Origin: Lachnoclostridium sp. UBA7097
Lineage (GTDB): Bacteria; Bacillota; Clostridia; Lachnospirales; Lachnospiraceae
NCBI GenBank assembly: GCA_002499945.1
Contig: DKYP01000031.1
Span: forward strand, 2,086-35,606
Length of the DNA: 33,521 nucleotides
Direction: 5' to 3'
Part shown: positions 1 through 7,797 of the stretch, piece by piece
Layout: each line of letters opens with the position of its first letter
Position numbering within the stretch: position 1 is the first letter of the stretch
Translations under genes and position numbers: made by a program
Notes under the pieces: generated by a model
What the model was told of the DNA's origin: nothing
Seen by the model: the letters and a program-made list of their open reading frames with translations, nothing else
Databases searched by the model: none

Positions 1-1
1 G

Positions 2-43
2 TTTATTGGTGAATGTATAGAAAAATACAATACAAAGATATAA
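2..43 (+). CDS. C-terminal tail of an upstream gene (partial)
   Basis: An open frame enters from the left edge and encodes about 13 residues ending FIGECIEKYNTKI before a TAA at 41-43. The next ribosome binding site (AGGAGG, 59-64) follows closely, as expected for a tightly packed element operon. No function can be read from so short a tail, and it may be fortuitous. Confidence 0.3.
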   Translation, partial: FIGECIEKYNTKI

Positions 44-104
44 GTTATAATATAAAAAGGAGGCAAAACTAATATTAGTAAACCAATGTTTTAGATATTA
101 TGGT

Positions 105-482
105 GTGACATATGGTAAAAAGCATTCCAAAGACTGCAATAACAGGTGTGAATATGCAAATACAGTTAAAGAATTAAAAGATTTAGAACAAAAAATGATA
201 AAACAATTAAAACCAGGTGATATTATAAAACATTTCAAGCAGGAAATGGTATCTGAAGAAGAGAAAAAGCAGAATAAATGCCTGTATTGTATCAAGGGAC
301 TTGCGGAACATACTGAAACGGGCGAAAGGCTGGTAATTTACCAGGCACTTTATGAACCATTCCAGACTTATGCAAGACCATTAGAGGATTTTTGCAGTAA
401 GGTAAACCATAAAAAATATCCAGGCATTAAGCAGAAGTGGAGAATGGAAAAGTATGAAATCCAGCCATGTTATGATATATAA
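105..482 (+). CDS. DUF1653 family protein
   Basis: The protein has a DUF1653 core from about residue 36 to the end. It carries the family's pattern: a 'PGDIIKHFK' strand, a 'LAEHTETGERLVIYQALY' segment, then 'ARPLEDF'. The biochemical function of the family is not known; members are small, cytosolic and common in phages and chromosomes. A Cys-containing N-terminal stretch (residues 10-16) precedes the domain. The coordinates use a GTG start at 105, but the only good Shine-Dalgarno (AGGAGG, 59-64) lies about 40 bases upstream. The frame is open from there, with AUA at 72 and UUA at 75 at normal spacing, so the true start may be a non-AUG codon that adds about 10 residues (ending RYYG). The family call is fairly firm; the start is not. 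Confidence 0.65.
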   Translation: MTYGKKHSKDCNNRCEYANTVKELKDLEQKMIKQLKPGDIIKHFKQEMVSEEEKKQNKCLYCIKGLAEHTETGERLVIYQALYEPFQTYARPLEDFCSKVNHKKYPGIKQKWRMEKYEIQPCYDI

Positions 483-610
483 ACAGATAAATAATTTATA
501 AGATACATATTTTATGGTGTTGGCGCACCAGGAATACAGAATATTAATACATACACACAAACCAGATAATTTCATATAGATATAAAAAAAGAGAAAAATG
601 AGGTGGTGTT

Positions 611-1324
611 ATCCATAAAAGAAAAATACTAGGCGGAATACTGGCAGCATGTGTTTTAATGCCAGTATCCATAAAACCATCAACAGCATATGCCAGGTGT
701 TTTCCAATGTATGCAAAGACAACTGTTAATATCAGGGCAGCACCAGGCATTAAGAGTAAAGTTACTGGCCGTTTTTACTGGAATGATAAGGTTAAAGTTA
801 TAAAAAAATACAACAGGGAATGGTACAAAATCCGTTATAAGGGCAAAAACAGGTATATATGTTCTAAATATCTTAGAAGAAAACCATACAAATATAAAAC
901 ATATATCCCTCCAGTACCAGGTGTTTTCAAGTCTTATGAAGATGCAGACTGCATTACTGGGAGCACAGAGTATGCACAAGGCAGGATGAAAAAGGAATAC
1001 CACCTGGATTACAAGTCTGGTGTGTGGATGGCAGGGAACAGGTACTGCATTGCTGTAGGCAGCCATTATACGACAGGTATTGGAATAAAAATTGATCTGG
1101 TGTTGTCACATAATGAAAAAAAGCATGTCCTGGAATGTATAACAGCTGACAGCAAAGCAGATAAAGATACAGTTGACAGGCACAGGATACATACAGACGG
1201 AAGTGTTACAGAATTTATAGTGGATACAGGTACATTACCACGGAAAGCAAAAATAATGGGTGATGTATCTTATGCAGGAAAGAAATTTAAAGGCAGGATT
1301 ATAAAAATAAAAGTGTATAGATAA
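611..1324 (+). CDS. Secreted SH3-like (SH3b) domain protein
   Basis: The reading frame encodes a classic signal peptide: a basic HKRK start, a hydrophobic core (ILGGILAACVLMPV) and a Ser/Thr-Ala-rich cleavage region ending near TAYA. The mature protein begins with a bacterial SH3-like domain ('TTVNIRAAPGIKSKV' then 'WYKIRYKGKNRYICSKYL'), which usually binds cell-wall material. A C-terminal domain of about 130 residues follows, with strand-rich features ('AVGSHYTTGIGIKIDL' and 'FKGRIIKIKVY') that may be a beta-barrel; I do not recognise it firmly. It is predicted to be exported and act at the envelope. The start is unusual. The frame opens after a TGA at 599-601, and no ATG, GTG or TTG occurs before Met at 659, which would remove most of the signal peptide. 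A GAGGTGG ribosome binding site precedes AUC at 611, so AUC is taken as the start. If only canonical starts are used, the gene begins at 659. Confidence 0.7.
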   Translation: MHKRKILGGILAACVLMPVSIKPSTAYARCFPMYAKTTVNIRAAPGIKSKVTGRFYWNDKVKVIKKYNREWYKIRYKGKNRYICSKYLRRKPYKYKTYIPPVPGVFKSYEDADCITGSTEYAQGRMKKEYHLDYKSGVWMAGNRYCIAVGSHYTTGIGIKIDLVLSHNEKKHVLECITADSKADKDTVDRHRIHTDGSVTEFIVDTGTLPRKAKIMGDVSYAGKKFKGRIIKIKVYR

Positions 1325-1338
1325 GGAGAAATTATATT

Positions 1339-1575
1339 ATGGAATTTTTAGTTAATTTAAACCAGGTAGAAGATGTAAAAACATTTGTGGGGCTGGCAGG
1401 GACATATGGCTGTGACATCATGGTCAAAAATATGGAAAGAGGTTTTACAGTTGATGGTGGCAGCATCATGGGGATGTTCAGCCTTGATTTAAGCAAACCT
1501 GTAGTAGTCCATATAGAAGATGAAAAGACAGGCAGGAAATTTAAGAATGACGTAGAAAAGTTTGTAGTGGAATAA
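1339..1575 (+). CDS. HPr/Crh-like protein lacking the catalytic histidine
   Basis: At 78 residues this is the size of the PTS phosphocarrier HPr. The second half matches the HPr fold, with a 'VDGGSIMGMFSLDL' segment equivalent to the region around regulatory Ser46, followed by 'KPVVVHIED'. The usual active-site segment (G-[IL]-H-A-R-P) is absent; the corresponding region reads 'LAGTYGCDIMV'. It therefore cannot be a standard phosphocarrier at His15, but it keeps a serine at the HPr-kinase site, like Bacillus Crh. By analogy it might engage host catabolite-control machinery (HPrK, CcpA), which is inference. It has a good RBS (AAGGAG) and sits 14 bases after the secreted SH3-like gene. Similar His-less HPr-like proteins are common on Firmicutes chromosomes, so it may simply be a captured host gene. 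Confidence 0.55.
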   Translation: MEFLVNLNQVEDVKTFVGLAGTYGCDIMVKNMERGFTVDGGSIMGMFSLDLSKPVVVHIEDEKTGRKFKNDVEKFVVE

Positions 1576-1611
1576 GATAAAAATTTTAACATTAATCAAG
1601 GGGTATTATAT

Positions 1612-2370
1612 ATGAAATTTGAGAATACAGAAGTATGGGGGTTTAAACATTCATTAAGAGGAATGAGAAATCCTATGAATAGTTGGGATAAATCGGATAG
1701 CAGTTATTGTATAACATCTATTGATGAATCAACAAGTCACTGTGGCACTTGTCCTGTTAGCGAAGGATGTACAGGTTCACAAGGCGATATTGAAACCAGA
1801 TATATTATTGGGAAAAATGACATGCGGCTTGCACAGAAACTTATCAAAGCTGGGACAGACCACAGGAAATTTATGCGTCAGATTTTTGTGTCTGTTGATA
1901 TTACAGCACCACTCTACTGGTGGAAAGAATTTGATACATATAAAGTAGGTACAGTAGCTAACAGTACAGGTACAATGCACAAACTGGCGACTACACCTAT
2001 TACATTGGATTGTTTTGAAATAGATGACTATGAACCAAATACATTTGTTTATTATGAGCATACGGTTGTTAGTGATGTAGTTAATACAGAGATAATTAGA
2101 TTATTAGAAACTTTGCGTAAACATTATCTTGAAACAAAAAACAAAAAATACTGGAAAGAACTTATACGCTGGCTGCCTGAATCATGGTTACAAACAAGGA
2201 CTATAACCATGTCCTATGAAAATATATTTGCAATAGTACACCAGCGTAAAAACCATAAATTAAATGAATGGAACGGACAGGATAATCCAGCATTGCCTAA
2301 TTTTATTTCATGGGCTAAATCATTGCCATATGCAGACCAGTTAATTTTTATGGATATAATGGAGGAATAA
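1612..2370 (+). CDS. ThyX-like (flavin-dependent thymidylate synthase-fold) phage protein
   Basis: This 252-residue protein contains a segment (about residues 85-125: 'RKFMRQIFVSVDITAPLYWW', then 'KEFDTYKVGTVANST' and 'TMHKL') that can be laid over the core of ThyX, where the canonical motif is RHRxxSxNExSxR. Here the basic motif is replaced by 'DTYKVGTVANST', so FAD/dUMP binding or catalysis would have to differ. A late segment ('TITMSYENIFAIVHQRKNHKL') resembles the ThyX C-terminal helix pair. N-terminal cysteines ('HCGTCPVSEGC', near residue 43) could bind metal. Its position 4 bases before a dNMP kinase-like gene and upstream of nrdDG fits nucleotide metabolism. The ThyX relation is my inference from pattern; the alternative is a phage protein of unknown fold. 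Confidence 0.45.
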   Translation: MKFENTEVWGFKHSLRGMRNPMNSWDKSDSSYCITSIDESTSHCGTCPVSEGCTGSQGDIETRYIIGKNDMRLAQKLIKAGTDHRKFMRQIFVSVDITAPLYWWKEFDTYKVGTVANSTGTMHKLATTPITLDCFEIDDYEPNTFVYYEHTVVSDVVNTEIIRLLETLRKHYLETKNKKYWKELIRWLPESWLQTRTITMSYENIFAIVHQRKNHKLNEWNGQDNPALPNFISWAKSLPYADQLIFMDIMEE

Positions 2371-2374
2371 TTTA

Positions 2375-2866
2375 ATGGGCAAACATATATTTGTCATCAA
2401 TGGTACTGGCAGGGCAGGAAAAGATACTTTTGTAAAATTTGTGTCTGGATATGTGCCTTCTGTAAATTTTTCTTCTGTTGATGAAGTAAAAAAAATTGCT
2501 GCTGTTATTGGCTGGACAGGTACTAAAACAGAAAAGGACAGGAAATTTTTATCTGATTTGAAACAGCTTGCCGCGGATTATTGTGATATGCCTTTTAAAA
2601 GCATGGAAAGAAAAGTGGAAGAATTTTATAAGGATAATAATAAATTCCTGTTCCTCCATATAAGAGAGCCACAGGAAATAGAAAGGGCTGTACATAAATT
2701 TAATGCAAAAACTGTACTTATCACCAGGAAAGCCGCTGGAATCATCAGGAGCAACCAGTCTGACAGGGACGTATTTTGTTACAGGTATGGCTTTACTATA
2801 GAAAATAACGGGACTTTGGAAGAACTTAATAAAAAAGCAGGGGAGTTCACAAAGCTGTTCCTGTAG
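2375..2866 (+). CDS. Deoxynucleoside monophosphate kinase-like P-loop protein
   Basis: The N-terminus carries a Walker A loop, 'GTGRAGKDT' (residues 10-18), after a first beta strand. Later segments fit the nucleoside/nucleotide kinase fold: 'FLFLHIREPQEIERAV' (an Arg-containing lid-like region) and 'AKTVLITRK'. At 163 residues it is shorter than T4 gp1 dNMP kinase, but it resembles the many small phage kinases of that group that phosphorylate dNMPs for DNA synthesis. It starts at ATG 2375 with GGAGG upstream, 4 bases after the previous stop, so the two genes are probably translationally coupled. Its neighbours (ThyX-like, nrdD, nrdG, and dut further right) support a role in the deoxynucleotide supply. 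Substrate identity cannot be read from the sequence. Confidence 0.65.
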   Translation: MGKHIFVINGTGRAGKDTFVKFVSGYVPSVNFSSVDEVKKIAAVIGWTGTKTEKDRKFLSDLKQLAADYCDMPFKSMERKVEEFYKDNNKFLFLHIREPQEIERAVHKFNAKTVLITRKAAGIIRSNQSDRDVFCYRYGFTIENNGTLEELNKKAGEFTKLFL

Positions 2867-2892
2867 AAAAAACGGAGGGAGGATTATTTTAT

Positions 2893-3282
2893 ATGCAGAA
2901 AAAATTTATTGAAGAAGCAGAAAACCAGTGTGTAATTGCAATAATGAAAGACTGCAATACAGCAAAAGATGAAACCAGGGAAACAAACCCGAAGACAGGA
3001 AGTATACTAGACATGCTTGACATGGCATTTGGGCATGACATGGCAGAAAACACAACATATAAAGGTGTTGCAAAATGCAGCGGTGGTGATGTTTTTAACC
3101 CAGAAACAGGGCGTGTGATTGCAGGGCAGAAAGCCAGCCATAAATACCATAAATCAATGGCAAAACAGTATAACAGGTATATAGCCATGCTTGAAGACAC
3201 TGTTACAGTCCTTGAACAGTTAAGGAATATAAATATTAAAAAGAGCCTGAATATAGAAGAAAATTTGAAAAAGTACAGTTGA
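2893..3282 (+). CDS. Phage hypothetical protein
   Basis: This 129-residue soluble protein is not recognised as a named family. Residues 70-100 contain 'GDVFNPETGRVIAGQKAS' followed by a Lys/Tyr/His-rich helix ('HKYHKSMAKQYNRYI') of the kind seen in small phage proteins next to replication genes. There are no membrane segments or signal peptide. The start at ATG 2893 follows GGAGGGAGG. It lies between the nucleotide kinase and the ribonucleotide reductase. Confidence 0.6.
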   Translation: MQKKFIEEAENQCVIAIMKDCNTAKDETRETNPKTGSILDMLDMAFGHDMAENTTYKGVAKCSGGDVFNPETGRVIAGQKASHKYHKSMAKQYNRYIAMLEDTVTVLEQLRNINIKKSLNIEENLKKYS

Positions 3283-3334
3283 GGTGGCACAGAATATTTG
3301 TTTAACAGTTAAAAAGGAGATGGTGGTATACAAC

Positions 3335-3442
3335 ATGAAAATTAATCTATACGGCATGGTTGTTTTTGAAACTGGCTGGAAAGCTGTCATTGGCATAGGG
3401 ATTACAGTCCTGGGTTATGCGGCTATAACAAAAATTTTATAG
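3335..3442 (+). CDS. Small membrane peptide (35 aa)
   Basis: A 35-codon frame starts at ATG 3335 after AAGGAGATGGTGG and ends at TAG 3440-3442. The product begins MKINLYGMVVFETGWK, then a hydrophobic run (AVIGIGITVLGYAAITKIL) long enough for one membrane span with a positively charged end. The stop overlaps the AGGAGGG ribosome binding site of nrdD, so the two are probably co-translated. No function is known; reality rests on the RBS, the tight fit between its neighbours and the coherent membrane segment. Confidence 0.5.
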   Translation: MKINLYGMVVFETGWKAVIGIGITVLGYAAITKIL

Positions 3443-3455
3443 GAGGGCATATTTA

Positions 3456-6400
3456 TTGGTAAAAGTTATAAAAAGGGACTGCACGGAAACGTGTTTCCAG
3501 AAAGAAAAAATAACAGATGCAATACTTAAAGCAATGAAAAATGGTTCTGGCATTGTAAAACCAGGGATTGCAGGAGATATTGCCTGTGAAATTTATGAAG
3601 AAAACAAGGATAAAGAAGTAATTACCATATCTGAAATTGAGGAAATGGTATATGACAAACTGATAAACAAAGGGCAGAGGCTTACAGCCAGGGCATATGA
3701 GGGCTACAGGAGCATAAGGGAGTTCCAGAGGGAAAACACCAACACGACAGACGGGCAGGTTGCAGAACTGTTAAACGGGACAAGCAGTTACTGGAATGAT
3801 GAAAATTCAAATAAAAACCCAAGGCTGCTTACAACACAGAGGGACTACATGGCAGGTATTTTAAGCACAGACATAACCAGGAGGTATCTCCTGCCCCCTG
3901 AAATTGTACATGCACATGATAACGGCTTAATCCATTTCCATGATGCAGACTATTATGCCCAGCTGTCAATTTCAAACTGCTGTCTTATTAACCTTGAAGA
4001 TATGCTCCAGAATGGCACATGTATCAATAAAGTAAGGATTGACAAACCACACAGGCTTATCACAGCAACAACAATAGCCACGCAGATTATAACAGCGGTG
4101 ACATCAAGCCAGTTTGGCGGGACAACCATCACATTGACACATTTAGCACCATTTGTAAGGGACAGCTATAACCAGTATTTAGAAAAATACCGCCGCAGGA
4201 GGCATAATGAAGATGAGTGTGCTGCTTATGCAATGGAAGACCTGGAAAAGGAAATTGCAGATTCTGTCCAGACATTTAACTACCAGTGCAATTCAATGAC
4301 AACAACAAACGGGCAGTCGCCATTTTTATCTGTATGTATATATTTAGGTGAAACAAAAGAATATAAAAGAGAACTTGCAATGCTTGCAGAAGAATTTTTA
4401 AGGCAGCGTATTACAGGTTTAAAAAATGAAGCAGGTGTTTATGTGACACAGGCATTCACTAAACTTTTATATGTCCTTGAAGAAGATAACATACATAAAG
4501 ACAGCAGATACTGGTATTTAACGGAACTTGCCGCAAAATGCACAGCAAAACGCATGGTACCGGATTATATTTCTGAAAAAATCATGCTGGAAAGCAAAAC
4601 TGATAAGAACGGGCAGGGACATTGCTACCCATGCATGGGCTGCCGTTCTTTCCTTACACCATATGTTGACGGTGAGGGGAAACCAAAATACTACGGGCGT
4701 TTTAACCAGGGTGTTGTCACTGTGAACCTTGTTGACATTGCACTGTCGTCTGGCGGTGATATGGAAACATTCTGGAATATTTTTAATGAACGTACAGAAT
4801 TATGCCACAAAGCACTGGAACTCAGGCATGAAAGGCTGGAAGGGACATTATCAGATGTTGCACCTGTTTTATGGCAGGACGGCGCACTTGCACGTCTTAA
4901 AAAAGGTGAAAAAATTGACAGGTATCTCCACGGTGGTTATTCAACCATTTCACTTGGGTATGCAGGGCTGTATGAGTGTGTAAAATACATGACCGGGCAT
5001 TCCCATACAGATAACGGGGCTGGTACGGAATTTGGGTTACAGGTCATGCAGGCACTGAATGAAAAATGCAGGTGCTGGAAGGAAGCAGAGGATGTGGATT
5101 ACAGTTTATATGGCACACCAATTGAATCCACTACATATAAATTTGCATCATGCCTTAAAAAACGTTTTGGCATTATAAAAGGCATAACAGACAAGGATTA
5201 TATAACAAACAGTTACCATGTCCATGTCACAGAGAAGATTGACCCTTTTGTAAAACTGGAATTAGAAAGCAGGTTCCAAAAATTAAGCCCCGGAGGGGCA
5301 ATCAGCTATATTGAATGTGCAGATTTAACCCGGAATACAGATGCTGTACTGTCAATAATTAAATTTATTTATGGGAATATCATGTATGCAGAACTGAATA
5401 CCAAAAGTGATTACTGCCAGGTATGTGGGTATGATGGTGAAATAAAGATTACTGACACAGGTGGCAGGCTGGAATGGGAGTGTCCTGTATGTGGTAACAG
5501 GGACAAAACAAAAATGAATGTCGCACGACGCACCTGTGGTAAAGTTTAGCCAGTATAATTGCCACAGTCCAAAACGATAGAAATTCAAAGAAAGTCTAAG
5601 TGTATTAGAAATATATATGATAACTTTGAGCCAAGATTATTTATTTTTAGCAGGAAATATTTTAAATAAAATTAACCAGGTAAAAGGCAGGGGGAATTTA
5701 AAACTAATGAAAAATAATAAATGTGATATTTGTGGCAGGATGAATAAAAAGAAAATTGCTTATTATGGACAGTCATTGTGTCCAAAACATTATAACCAGA
5801 TAAAAAAATATGGAAGAACATTAGATACAAACCCACGTACAATATATGATAAAAATGAAATAAATGTTTATGGTGATATTGCAGTTATTGATTTATACGA
5901 CAGGACACAAAACAAAATTTCAGAAGCAATAATTGATTCAGAAGATATACATAAGGTTAAATACTATAAATGGAGATTAAATGGGGCTGGATATGTTATA
6001 AATACACCAAAAAAACAGCCAGTAATATTTTTACATAGAATAATTATGGATACAGACCAGATAGTAGACCATATAAACCATAATACATTAGATAACAGAA
6101 TGGAATGAATAAAAAAAATGTGAAAGGAATATCAAAAACTAAAAAAGGTGCTTATTATGCTTATATAAAAATTAACCAGAAAATGTATAACCTTGGTTTA
6201 TTTTATGAAGAAAACGAAGCCCTTTTTGCAAGGTGGTATGCCGAACAAATTTTATTTAAAAGTTATGCCTTTCCTAAAAGAGAACCCATCATAACAAATG
6301 ATAGAAAAAAGCAAATTGAAACACTGGTAAAAAACAAATTAAAACTAACAGGCTAAAAATGAATAATAAGGTGCAACGACTATAATTATCGGCATTGCTC

Positions 6401-6576
6401 AACCGAATAAACGGAGAGATTGCAAGGCATAGTCTACTCCCCTTGTAAATATCGGGAAACCGAGGGTATAAAGGTATATTGGTACTAACTTCTGGAACCA
6501 GGGGCGCACACAGGAAATAAAAGAAAGGTTTGTCCATCTTGACGACCATGAATATATATGCAGGGAGGAGGGGTAA
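3456..6576 (+). CDS. nrdD: Anaerobic ribonucleoside-triphosphate reductase, split by a group I intron (exons 3456-5540 and 6475-6576)
   Basis: Class III reductase, which converts ribonucleoside triphosphates to dNTPs under anoxic conditions using a glycyl radical. After joining the exons the protein has 728 residues, the normal family length. Residues 1-90 form an ATP-cone regulatory domain; the catalytic barrel follows ('ISNCCLINLEDML' near residue 170). A zinc site near the end has two CxxC pairs (CQVC and CPVC). The glycyl-radical segment is RRTCG|YIGTNFWNQGRTQE. Exon 1 ends exactly with the glycine codon (residue 695), and exon 2 supplies the last 33 residues, including the tyrosine that normally follows. 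Without splicing, translation adds only KV and stops at 5547-5549. The start is TTG at 3456 behind AGGAGGG. nrdG follows directly. A phage copy would boost dNTPs for replication in an anaerobic host. Confidence 0.92.
5541..6474 (+). ncRNA. Group I self-splicing intron in nrdD
   Basis: The 934-nt insert has the hallmarks of a group I intron. P1: the last seven bases of exon 1 (CTGTGGT, 5534-5540) pair with an internal guide GCCACAG (5561-5567), placing the required U-G wobble exactly at the 5' splice site. P7: GACTAT (6378-6383) pairs with ATAGTC (6429-6434), within R- and S-like core sequences (GTGCAACGACTATAAT and AAGGCATAGTC). A P9-type hairpin TCGG-GAAA-CCGA lies at 6452-6463. The intron ends in G (6474), as required. 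Joining 5540 to 6475 restores the conserved NrdD C-terminus in frame. A broken HNH homing-endonuclease gene occupies a peripheral loop. T4 also has a group I intron in its nrdD (sunY) gene. The subgroup (IA or IB) was not resolved. Confidence 0.93.
5707..6356 (+). pseudogene. HNH homing endonuclease, broken by internal deletion/frameshift
   Basis: The first part (ATG 5707, or in frame from 5617, to the stop at 6108) encodes a CxxC zinc-knuckle start ('CDICGRMNKKK'), a central domain, and HNH elements ('FLHRIIMD', 'VDHINHNTLDNR'). The second part (6105-6356, another frame) encodes an AP2-like DNA-binding tail ('VKGISKTKKGAYYAYI', 'YNLGLFYEENEA'). In intact homologues these parts are joined by a short conserved linker (roughly NLR...Q...N). 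Here the linker is missing and the frame shifts at about 6105, beside the short repeat AATGGAATGAAT, which suggests a small deletion. The enzyme would have spread the intron by cutting intronless nrdD. It is probably inactive now, unless the two overlapping frames make complementing fragments. The RBS before 5707 is weak. Confidence 0.75.
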
Positions 6577-6577
6577 T

Positions 6578-7048
6578 ATCAGGTATGCTTCAATAAGGGA
6601 ATTAGATACAAGCAATGGCAATGGTATAGGCATTGCACTTTTTGTCCAGGGCTGCCATTTCCATTGTAAAAACTGTTTTAACCAGGAAACATGGGACTTT
6701 AATGGCGGGAAGGAATGGACATGCCATACAAGGGAAGAATTTTTAAAACTTGCAGGCAGGACGTATATAAGCCGTATCAGTATACTGGGTGGTGAGCCTC
6801 TTGCAGAAGAAAATATACAGGAAGCCACCAGTATTGCCAGGGAGTGTAAAGGATTATTCCCAGAAAAAAAGATATGGTTATGGAGCGGTTACAGTTTCAA
6901 AGGACATATATGTAACCTGGAAATAATTAATTACCTGGATTATATCATAGACGGCCAGTATATTGACAGCCTGAAAGACCTGTCACTTGTTTTTAAAGGG
7001 AGCAGCAACCAAAAAGTCTGGGAAAAGCAGGATGGCATCTGGCAATAG
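6578..7048 (+). CDS. nrdG: Anaerobic ribonucleotide reductase activating protein (radical SAM)
   Basis: Activase that uses S-adenosylmethionine and a [4Fe-4S] cluster to create the glycyl radical on NrdD. The cluster motif CHFHCKNC (Cx3CxxC) is followed by FNQETWDFNGGKEWT, a strong NrdG signature. A glycine-rich SAM segment 'SILGGEPL' and the C-terminal 'DYIIDGQY' are also typical. Family members usually begin M-RYAxIR. The matching position here is an AUC codon at 6578, one base after the nrdD stop and 4 bases from a strong GGGAGGAGGGG ribosome binding site. No ATG lies at that position. In-frame alternatives are ATG 6548 and TTG 6530, both inside nrdD exon 2 with weak ribosome binding sites. 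Function is certain; the start codon is not. Confidence 0.9.
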   Translation: MRYASIRELDTSNGNGIGIALFVQGCHFHCKNCFNQETWDFNGGKEWTCHTREEFLKLAGRTYISRISILGGEPLAEENIQEATSIARECKGLFPEKKIWLWSGYSFKGHICNLEIINYLDYIIDGQYIDSLKDLSLVFKGSSNQKVWEKQDGIWQ

Positions 7049-7099
7049 TTTCTTTAAATGATAAATGCAGGAGAATTTATATACCAGATAACAGTAAAA

Positions 7100-7121
7100 C
7101 GGGTTTCCTTCTGGAAGCCCG
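7100..7121 (+). repeat. Hairpin repeat copy 1 (terminator-like)
   Basis: Nine-base-pair stem CGGGTTTCC / GGAAGCCCG with a TTCT loop, located after nrdG. It is followed by TAAATATTACAA and preceded by CAGTAAAA. On the + strand the downstream tail is A/T rich but not a U-run; on the - strand the stem is followed by TTTT. A related hairpin with the same flanks occurs at 8024-8044. It could be a terminator, an RNA-stability element or a dispersed repeat. Confidence 0.5.
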
Positions 7122-7163
7122 TAAATATTACAAATGTTTGTAAACGGGAATGGAGGGCTGGTA

Positions 7164-7472
7164 TTGGTGAAGAAAAAATTTTTAATAATGGCATTGCCCT
7201 GTCCTGTAATGCAGGCGTGGCATTGTAAATTTATGAAAAAAGAGGGGCTAAATAAAATGGATGAAGAAACAGGACAGTATATCCAGGCTTTTATAACCGG
7301 GCTGAAAAACAAAATGAGGGAAAATGGTGTTATTTTTGCCATTGCAGCTGATGGGAAAGATATAAACAATTCAAAACTGCGCTTTATAGACAAGAAGAAA
7401 TATATTACAAGCGGGAAAACTGATGGTATTTCAGTGGGTTTAACGGAACTGAACAATGGATTGTTGGATTAG
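7164..7472 (+). CDS. Phage hypothetical protein
   Basis: The frame ends with a coherent 71-residue segment beginning MDEETGQYIQAFITGL, with 'VIFAIAADGKDI' and 'KKYITSGKTDGISVGL'. Two starts are reasonable: TTG 7164 behind GGAGGG (102 residues, adding a mildly hydrophobic KKKFLIMALPCPVMQAW stretch), or ATG 7257 behind AGAGGGG (71 residues). I list the longer form because its RBS is stronger. The family is not recognised. The stop is 6 bases before the next gene. Confidence 0.5.
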   Translation: MVKKKFLIMALPCPVMQAWHCKFMKKEGLNKMDEETGQYIQAFITGLKNKMRENGVIFAIAADGKDINNSKLRFIDKKKYITSGKTDGISVGLTELNNGLLD

Positions 7473-7478
7473 GAGGAA

Positions 7479-7700
7479 ATGATGGAGGAATTAGGACAAG
7501 CTATTGAATTAGCAATGCAAAAATTCAAAGAAGAATTTGGGGAAGATGAAAAACTGGAAGAAGGTGATGAATTTGTGACCATATTTAATAACTGTGTTTT
7601 AATAATCTCATTTGAAAACGGGAAACTGCAGACAAAATTTATAGAAGGTAAACCTTTTAAAGTGGATATGGCATTAAAAATTTATGGAGATGAAGAATAA
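7479..7700 (+). CDS. Small acidic phage protein
   Basis: This 73-residue protein is very rich in Glu and Asp, starting MMEELGQAIELAMQKFKEEF, with a central hydrophobic strand (FNNCVLIISF). AGGAGG lies directly before the tandem ATG codons at 7479 and 7482. The family is not recognised. It is probably cytosolic and transcribed with the preceding gene. Confidence 0.55.
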   Translation: MMEELGQAIELAMQKFKEEFGEDEKLEEGDEFVTIFNNCVLIISFENGKLQTKFIEGKPFKVDMALKIYGDEE

Positions 7701-7797
7701 GGTTATAGCAGCAAATCTGGAAGCAGGGATGTATTTATAAATAAAACAGTCATAGAAATTTTAAATTTTATTAAAAAATTAACAGGAGGAAACAAAA

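Noticed and set aside
7058..7228. 56-codon open frame (MINAGEF...) overlapping the start of the 7164 gene
   Set aside because: No ribosome binding site; it runs through the hairpin repeat and overlaps a better-supported frame.
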